Below are positions 59,543 through 64,000 of a stretch of DNA of 64,000 nucleotides, piece by piece. The translations under genes and the position numbers were made by a program. Below the pieces are notes generated by a model. It was not told the origin of the DNA and searched no databases. It was given only the letters and a program-made list of their open reading frames with translations. The stretch spans positions 1 to 64,000 of the forward strand of contig LLCB01000024.1 in assembly GCA_001414345.1 (NCBI GenBank). Direction: 5' to 3'. Each line of letters starts with the position of its first letter. Positions within the stretch are counted from its first letter, which is position 1. The DNA is from Hymenoscyphus infarciens. Lineage: Eukaryota; Ascomycota; Leotiomycetes; Helotiales; Helotiaceae.

Positions 59543-60303
59543 GGTGGTGGTTGTATTGGAATTGATGGGAGCTTGTTGCTATCAAGGTTGTATGGATATG
59601 GAGCTAGAAAATCGGGGGGTCCGGTTTTTGGCCCGGGTGCCGATGTGTGGTCCGAGGGATTTCAAAGCCCGATGGGATCTACTTCAAAAATTTACCTAGC
59701 TTACTTGTCAATTGACAGCTTACTTTACTCTTATCTTTGGTCCCCAAAGTCAGTGTAGCTTACTCGATGGATGATGGCTTATTCGCAAATATTTTTGTAG
59801 CTTACTGAATAGATTCATAGCTTACCCGCAACCCCATTTTTGGCCCCCAAACATGAGGAGTGGCTTACTCGACAATCGGTGGATTACTCGATATTTGTTT
59901 GGCTTACACGACGTTGTGGTAGCTTAGACGTTATGGTAGCTTACGCGCAAGCTTTTGTTTTGGCCACCAATTCTAGTTTGTAGCTTACTTTGGCTCGCAT
60001 CACAGATTGCATCACAGATTACAGACATGAATTCCAAGTAACTTGTATAAACGCATAATCGTTCGAACAGCTAGCTACTCACTCCTCCACATTACCATTA
60101 CTTGACCAACTTTAATAAAAGTAGAGCCAACTGAAATTGCCTGCCTCAAAGCAATAACTAGTAGCTGGCAACAAGCCAAGATACGTCCACCGCAGCGCAA
60201 ATCTAAATATGGCAACCCTGTAAACTCCAAAGCAATGTATGCATCCGGTCCAACCATCAACTCATTGCTCATAAACCAGGTCGTCCATTCATTACAAAAA
60301 GGC
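59543..60303. other. Intergenic region upstream of uL6m
   Basis: It contains the uL6m promoter and the 3' side of the CRY-DASH gene. Most of it is occupied by the interspersed TAGCTTAC array. No gene recognised. Confidence 0.6.
59697..59990. repeat. Interspersed TAGCTTAC motif array, 12 copies
   Basis: The octamer TAGCTTAC, or a one- or two-base variant, often followed by TCG, recurs about every 15-45 bp on the plus strand. Copies lie at about 59697, 59720, 59755, 59779, 59799, 59820, 59862, 59881, 59900, 59922, 59937 and 59981. Spacing is irregular, so this is not a simple tandem repeat. All copies are on the same strand. One further perfect copy lies at 52019-52031. Confidence 0.85.
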
Positions 60304-62449
60304 TTACTCGACGGCTCCGGGTTGTTGGGTAGAGTCGATCGCAGCCTGAGCCTTATCCATCGGTCCAGTTCGAAGGTCTCTACCCTCTCCACGGCCACCT
60401 CGACCAAATCCTCGGATGTGACCACGGGAGCTTCCACCAAATCGATTTCCACCTCCGCCGTAACCTCTTCCACCATATCCTCCACGAGACTGTCCACCAC
60501 CTCGGCCTGCGCCATTCTCAGATGGCTTCTGGTTTTCATCACTGCCTGGGCCAGCGCCGGGAGTTCTACCGCCACGGCCTTGACCACCACGATTAAGTCG
60601 TCCAAGATGTCTTCCTCGCTTTCCAACGGTGAATTCAATCTTCTTCAACGGCTTTTCGACTGAAGGTAATCCTGACAGACCTAGCTCGGCCTTCTTCTTT
60701 TCGTCTCGGATAGTCCATGGTTGGAAAATTTCACCAGGATCCGTCAGACCTCTCAACTCTGGCACCCAAGCCTTGACGTACGTGGCATTTGGGTCGTAAT
60801 CAAAAGCCTGCTTCACAGGATTGAAAATTCTCGCCTCGCCTCTTGGATCGTTTCCTACCCCAGCAAGGTATTGCCAATTGCCCCAATTGCTTGATACGTC
60901 GTAGTCCACCAACATACTCTCATACCATTCAGCTCCAATGCGCCAGTCGATCCACAAATGCTTAGCGAAGAACGATGCCGAGTTTTGACGAGCACGGTTC
61001 GATGTATATCCAGTGTAGTACAACTCTCGTTGCGATGCATCAATCAAACCCATGCCTGTGGTGCCGCTCAAGAATCTCGAAATCATCTCCTTGATGTATT
61101 CTTTGGTGTGCCCATTGCCTGGTTTCTGGGGAGAAACCCAACGATCGGCACTGTCTCGGAAACCACCAATTCGGAAGAGCTTATAACCAAACTTGACGTT
61201 GCAAAGTCGCATATAATCTCGCCACAGCAATTCGAATCGGATGCTCTTGGTTCCTGGATTCTCGCCCTTTCCGTAACCTTCAATGTCTTTCCACTTTCCA
61301 TCCTCAGTCGTTCCATCTTCAAAGGCCATGAGAGACGTGTGGATTTGACGAGAAGTGATACATCCAAGCACCAAATACGCCGATAGTTTTGTGGAAAACT
61401 CGGTGCCCATCAGGCCATTGCGTGTCTCCTTGTACGAATTGATTGCACCAGTATTGATCAAGTGCTCGAGCCGTTCCAAGGCGTTCGTTTCGCCACCGAG
61501 AAATGGATGCGCGTTCTGGCAGTGGGCTGGACACTCGGGAGGAACTGGGATCAAAGGAGCCGCAAGAGGTTTCATGAGAGCTTCCAAAAGGGCTTGAGGG
61601 GTATCTGGAATACGGAAAGGATAGTGTTGCGCGGGAATATCAGCATCTGCGGGGAACTCTGGTAAGGAACCTTTGGTTGAGGTGGGAAGCACAGGGCGTG
61701 GTGCATCTCGAAGAGGTTCGACTGTCATCCGATAAGTTGTAAAGACGTCAGGGGTATCCTGTGGTTTGGAGAAGGGTAGATCTCGACTGGGGAGCTTGGT
61801 TAGCAAGATGCTGGAGATGCCCAGGAAGGGAGACATACTCATCCTTTAGATATTTCTCGTCGATCCAAACCTTGAAGTCGACATCGTTATCTTCGCAAAC
61901 CTTTCTCGCAGCTCTCTCGTCTCTCTTCTCCTCGACGCCCTCCTCACCAGTCAACCAAACGGCGCCGACCTTCGTCTCATCGTCTTGGGCGAAGCCGGTG
62001 ACGAGTTCTTTGACAACCTCGTCAAGCATGCCAACTCTGATGCAGAGGCCACTGCCAATCTCCTCCAAGCTAGTCTTTAGATCCGACACACTTTCTGACA
62101 GAAACTTGACACGATGAGGGCCAGTTCGCCAAAAGCCTCCTACTTGACTTCTGGCTTCTGGGTAAGGGCTCTTGACAATAGTATCGCCATCTGGAATGAA
62201 TCCCTTGACTTCCACTTGCTGTGCAGCGAAGACGTGCAAGGGGAGGAGATGGGTGAATCCATGATCTTTGCTCTCGCTCAGATGATGGAGAATGGGATTG
62301 TCAGAAACCCGAAGGTCTCTCCGCAGGAGGTAGATAAGGATGTTCTTTGCTGGCATCGTTGTAGCCAGGAAGCGCTTTGCTGCGGGAGAGTTGGGGGTGA
62401 TAGATCGAAGTGTGGGTGAGCTCCTCCAAATTGAGCCAAAAAGGTGCAT
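60304..62449 (-). CDS. DASH-type cryptochrome/photolyase with RGG tail, 697 aa
   Basis: A predicted FAD-binding blue-light photoreceptor or single-strand-DNA photolyase. Exons are 62449-61839 and 61786-60304, in phase. The N-terminus MHLFGSIWRSSPTLRS to about residue 31 is basic and presequence-like, followed by an internal Met at residue 32 where the conserved core starts: MPAKNILIYLLRRDLRVSDN. The DASH-type segment YLKDDRDLPFSKPQDTPDVFTTYR spans the intron. The FAD-binding half contains TNALERLEHLI, TKLSAYLVLGCITSRQIH, RFELLWRDYMRLCNVKFGYK and DASQRELYYTGYTSNRARQN, followed by DWRIGAEWYESMLVDYDVSSNWGNW, all DASH hallmarks. The last ~100 residues are Gly/Arg-rich (RGGQGRGGRTPG, GGYGGRGYGGGG), an RNA-binding-type RGG tail. 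It lies head-to-tail upstream of uL6m. Confidence 0.95.
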
Positions 62450-62940
62450 TCAATGAGAGGGAGGGGTGGATAGAGTGGTGTCCTAGAAGACTCCTTGGGA
62501 AAACCACTGTCGGGTGCAGCTCGTACTGCTCTTCCCTACGTCTTTGGTGTTTTGTATTGCGATTGTTGAGGGTGAGGGTGAGGAGCAAGATGGGAAGCGA
62601 AGGTTGAGCCAAAAGACAGTCTGAAAATGACGAAAGCTAGGACGGGAGGGCGAGAGAGAGAGGGGGAGGTAAGGATCCGCGTGTGGGGTTCTGTTTGATC
62701 TGATTTGCGGGGTGAGGGAGTGAGTGAAGACGGGATTCACCAAGATGGAAGAGAATCAGAATGTTCGGCCAGTCTTGGCACACAATAGTCTACTTGTACC
62801 AGTAAAGAGCGGTCCCAAAAAGAGTCCAAAGGGGAAAGAACAAGGTAGGGGCCGTATATAATTGAAAGTAGGAGCAGGTTGCCTCCAAAGAGCTTGTCAA
62901 TCGGCTGGTTAGAAGAGGGATCTCAGTAGCGGCACCGTTG

Positions 62941-62990
62941 CAGATGCAAGTGCAAGTGCAAGTGCAGATGCAGATGCAAATGCAAACGCA
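62941..62990. repeat. Hexamer microsatellite TGCAAG/TGCAGA, about 8 copies
   Basis: Eight hexamers of the form TGCARR follow one another, drifting from TGCAAG to TGCAGA to TGCAAA. It lies about 500 bp upstream of the CRY-DASH start. Confidence 0.9.
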
Positions 62991-63394
62991 CTTGGAGATG
63001 AGACAAGCACAGAAGCAAAAAAAAAAAAAAAAAGGGTAGCGATGAGTCGTTGCCCCTCGAGAGTGGCTTGCTTCCATTGAGAGTGGCTTGAGAGTGGTAG
63101 ACTGGCCAATGGAAGAGCTTTCTAGGAGGGATGATCGCTCTTGCCTCGTCCCCTTGACCTGGTTTCCACTGCTGTGCTGTACTCGAGTACAGTACAGATT
63201 ACGTTGTACATTCATTCTAGTCCTATGATAGTATGGTAGTCTCTCCCACCGTATGCGATGCGAGGCGATGCGATGCACTTGCCCAATCTACACTACAGTG
63301 CATGCATGCGTCGGGCCCGATCAGATCTTCCTCGACCTCAGTGTCGGATTCTGCAAACGGATTTCCTTCGCAACTCCAACCTACTAGACTCTAG

Positions 63395-63425
63395 TACATG
63401 CTGGTACATGCTGGTACATGCTAGG
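63395..63425. repeat. TACATGCTGG tandem, three copies
   Basis: TACATGCTGG is repeated three times (last copy degenerate), followed by GTAGCATGC. Low-complexity only. Confidence 0.85.
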
Positions 63426-64000
63426 TAGCATGCAAGCGAGCAGCCACCAAACTGAGACCTCTTCGTATCGACTTCCAAATGGAGAAGAATATATCTGTCA
63501 TCGCCTTCAGACATGGAGTCGAGCCGGGTGTTGTACCACCTCAACAAAAAAACCCCCCCTCAACCTAGACTTTTGCTCGCCTACAAAAGTTTCATGTTAG
63601 TTTGCTGTTTTCAAATAGCCTCGCCGCCACCAACGGCGTGATAGCCATGTGCAAATGAAGAACCTGAAGGGATCGCGATCGGGTTGAAGGCCACGATATC
63701 TACAAGGATAAAGGTGGTGGAGGATCTATCCTACCTTGGCGAGAATTATCTTGCCGTAATCCATTACTCGTCTAGCTGCAGTCGCAGCTGCATCCCCAGC
63801 TGGTGGCGGTAGATACTATACGAGTACTGCACTAGGAGCATGTACCTGACAGCAAGTAAAGCAAGTAAAGCCACGAGGTGTGCTCACAGTCTCGCTTCGA
63901 CGCTTCCCTCCAATGAGCAGTGCAGCTCGACCTCTCTGCTAGTGGTCCCCTCTCCCTCTCCCCTCCAGCTCGCCCCGAGCTCCGGCTACCATGACTCCGC

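Larger units (their letters stand above)
62450..64000. promoter_or_regulatory. Upstream region of the CRY-DASH gene
   Basis: No gene is recognised to the window edge. It holds the CRY-DASH promoter, a TGCARR hexamer repeat (62941-62990), a poly-A run (63018-63033) and a TACATGCTGG repeat (63395-63425). The composition is ordinary; the promoter extent is unknown. Confidence 0.5.

Noticed and set aside
62790..63278. 162-codon minus-strand ORF with a Cys/Ile repeat
   Set aside because: The repeat is just the translated hexamer microsatellite and a poly-A run; no conserved sequence flanks it.
1..64000. CRISPR arrays, bacterial operons or insertion sequences
   Set aside because: The window is eukaryotic. 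The tandem repeats seen lack spacer structure, and no transposase was readable.

Overview
This is a filamentous ascomycete (Pezizomycotina) nuclear contig. The genes are interrupted by short introns, mostly 47-90 nt with GTAAGT/GTATGT donors. They encode fungal hallmark proteins: an ALG8 glucosyltransferase, a Pex26-type peroxin, an Itc1/ACF1-like ISWI partner, a DASH cryptochrome, a Zn(II)2Cys6 factor and a fungal tyrosinase. AT-rich, ORF-free blocks look like repeats degraded by repeat-induced point mutation (RIP). The gene content and a decayed copy of a membrane-protein family I associate with Helotiales suggest Leotiomycetes, but that placement is inference.

Layout. 1-2.0 kb: AT-rich block with a 134-bp tandem repeat and an inverted arm. 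2.0-11 kb: gene-poor, with two decayed membrane-protein genes (about 2.4-3.8 and 8.9-10.1 kb), one cysteine-free secreted protein (6.4-7.1 kb) and a possible tiny secreted peptide (5.7 kb). 11.1-20.3 kb: housekeeping block with a CAF1/PARN-type deadenylase (-), Pex26 peroxin (+), ER-Golgi L-type lectin (-), an ORF with an internal TGA (-) and ALG8 (+). 20.3-23.5 kb: no recognisable gene. 23.5-26.9 kb: Itc1-like chromatin remodelling subunit (+). 28.7-43.1 kb: accessory-looking block with tyrosinase (+), glutathione S-transferase (-) diverging from a Zn2Cys6 regulator (+), a dead M20-type amidohydrolase (-), secreted aspartic protease (+) and an MFS allantoate-permease-like carrier (-). 43.9-55.8 kb: conserved genes, namely an asparaginase/taspase-like hydrolase (-), small mitochondrial protein (-), SNF2 ATPase (-), Rsm1/ZC3HC1-like zinc finger (-) and HAL2-type 3'-phosphoadenosine phosphatase (+). 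55.8-58.5 kb: RIP-like AT-rich island with short tandem repeats. 58.5-62.4 kb: mitochondrial ribosomal protein uL6m (-) and CRY-DASH with an RGG tail (-). 62.4-64 kb: upstream region with simple repeats.

Several genes act in shared compartments: ALG8 and the L-type lectin in ER N-glycan assembly and glycoprotein export, SNF2 and Itc1 in chromatin, deadenylase and Rsm1-like in mRNA metabolism. They do not form one pathway. The tyrosinase/GST/Zn2Cys6 neighbourhood is the only stretch resembling a functional cluster, and the case is weak.

I found no convincing new system. The most interesting signals are: (i) a short dispersed repeat inside two of three inflated (>200 nt) introns of the deadenylase gene, with a clear intergenic relative 26 kb away; (ii) a 12-copy interspersed TAGCTTAC array upstream of uL6m, with an isolated copy near 52 kb; (iii) the 134-bp tandem array with inverted arm; (iv) a 12-nt micro-exon carrying CuB-site residues of the tyrosinase; (v) a possible membrane-anchored second form of HAL2.
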